DNA of 6,186 nt from Acidithiobacillus sp. GTDB lineage: Bacteria > Pseudomonadota > Gammaproteobacteria > Acidithiobacillales > Acidithiobacillaceae. Made by a program: the position numbers and the translations under genes. Under the pieces are notes generated by a model. The model was not told where the DNA came from and ran no database searches. It saw only the letters and a program-made list of their open reading frames with translations. This document shows, one piece after another, positions 5,603 through 6,186 of this stretch; the stretch's first letter is position 1; every line of letters begins with the position of its first letter. The DNA is taken from contig JAPTWR010000048.1 in assembly GCA_028065135.1 (NCBI GenBank), forward strand, positions 1 through 6,186, in the 5' to 3' direction.

Positions 5603-6186
5603 TGTGGTCCTTGTCAATCTCACCCTGCGCACCCTCCTCAGCATGTCGGTAGAAGAGGGCGACGGCGATCTTTTTCATCTGCGCCCGGAGCTGGATATGG
5701 GGCAGATTCGGGCGCAGGCCGTCCTCAACCTGCAGCAGGTGGTGGATCATATATTGGCCGCCATTCCACCGGGTCTACCGGTGTTCTTCGTGTCTCTGCT
5801 GGAGCCTCCTCCGCAGGTGGCGGGCGTTCTCGGGCGCAACCGCCAGGGTTCCCTGTATGGCTTGGTCAGAGGCCTCAACGATGCCCTGGAGGACCATCTG
5901 GCCGCGTCGCCGCGGGGCTATTATCTGGAAATCAACGATATCCGCCAGTATTACGGCGACGCCAGTGTGTATGACGGTTATCTGTCCCACTATACCCATA
6001 ATGGCTTGTCGCCGTTGAGCGTGCAGGGTGAATGGATAGCTCGGGATATATTGGAGCGACTGGAAGGCGCCATGCGGGTATTGCGCGCGGAGGACCCCGT
6101 CAAACTGATCATCACCGACCTGGATAATACCCTTTGGCGCGGCGTATTGGCAGAAGAGGACGAGATCGTCCCCTGGCAGCATACCG
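5439..6186 (+). CDS. FkbH-like protein, SGNH-like domain plus start of HAD-IIIC domain (runs off window; frame joined upstream at C9)
   Basis: In the frame of positions divisible by three, coding-quality sequence runs to the window edge. RIALLGTCLAEN (5466-5501) matches the first block of the SGNH-like N-terminal domain of FkbH-type proteins. NLTLRTLLSM, VFFVSLLEPP, YLEINDI and YDGYLSHYTHNGLSPLS follow in the expected order. LIITDLDNTLWRGVLAEED contains HAD motif I, DxDxT (DLDNT, 6117-6131), with the LW.GV context of subfamily IIIC. FkbH of polyketide pathways dephosphorylates a glycolytic intermediate to make glyceryl-ACP. FkbH-like proteins in glycan loci are thought to supply comparable decorations, so a glycan-modifying role here is inference. 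No plausible own start exists. The frame is closed upstream by TGA 5325-5327, the first ATG (5535) would remove the conserved first block, and TTG 5439 has GGAG touching it. The coordinate used is only the first nominal start; the natural protein probably begins at 5120. Confidence 0.8.
   Translation, partial: MCRLPLPKPRIALLGTCLAENLLQVALELGWSMRHYLMDSGLQEVDRQIVADAFDVVLVNLTLRTLLSMSVEEGDGDLFHLRPELDMGQIRAQAVLNLQQVVDHILAAIPPGLPVFFVSLLEPPPQVAGVLGRNRQGSLYGLVRGLNDALEDHLAASPRGYYLEINDIRQYYGDASVYDGYLSHYTHNGLSPLSVQGEWIARDILERLEGAMRVLRAEDPVKLIITDLDNTLWRGVLAEEDEIVPWQHT

Noticed and set aside
5775..6182. 135-residue reverse-strand open frame
   Set aside because: It is antisense to well-matched FkbH-like sequence, including the DLDNT motif. 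It is a GC-rich shadow.

Overview
The window looks like part of a surface-glycan (capsule, O-antigen or S-layer glycan type) locus of a Gram-negative bacterium, probably a member of Pseudomonadota. This rests on a KpsT/Wzt-type export ATPase, an FkbH-like protein, sugar-nucleotide and glycosyltransferase genes, and an IS21-type istB remnant. The sequence does not fix the genus. Every gene I can support is on the + strand.

By eye, base composition is mosaic. The first ~130 bases and everything from about 4340 to the end are GC-rich. The block between them (about 132-4340) is clearly richer in A+T and uses AT-ending codons freely. It looks like a horizontally acquired cassette set into a GC-rich backbone, with its left edge exactly where an istB gene is cut off.

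Layout: (1) 3-143, 5' part of an IS21-family istB ATPase gene, broken just after its Walker A motif. (2) 178-3807, a compact three-gene operon: an NAD-dependent sugar epimerase/dehydratase, a 727-residue protein that appears to fuse a GT4-like glycosyltransferase to a fucosyltransferase-like domain, and a small coiled-coil plus DUF4214 protein. (3) 3808-4476, about 670 bases with no convincing gene. It holds an unusual cluster of GGTGTC/GACACC repeats at 4056-4095, an orphan Shine-Dalgarno and the return to high GC. (4) 4477-5133, a polysaccharide-export ABC ATPase with no permease beside it. (5) 5120 to the window end, a DUF4214 domain followed, in a different frame, by an FkbH-like protein (SGNH-like N-terminal domain, then the start of the HAD domain). 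The frame changes around a run of nine Cs at 5416-5424. One C fewer would make a single DUF4214-FkbH fusion protein.

How the genes may work together (inference): the epimerase would supply a nucleotide sugar, the two-domain glycosyltransferase would add one or two residues to a glycan, the ABC ATPase would power export of a lipid-linked glycan, and the FkbH-like enzyme would prepare or attach an acyl/glyceryl-type decoration. The two DUF4214 proteins, one in each compositional block, suggest that this poorly understood helical domain has a common task in the pathway. The most notable points are the C9 tract as a possible phase-variation switch (or sequencing error), the double glycosyltransferase, and a possible IS21 right end on the far side of the cassette from the istB remnant.
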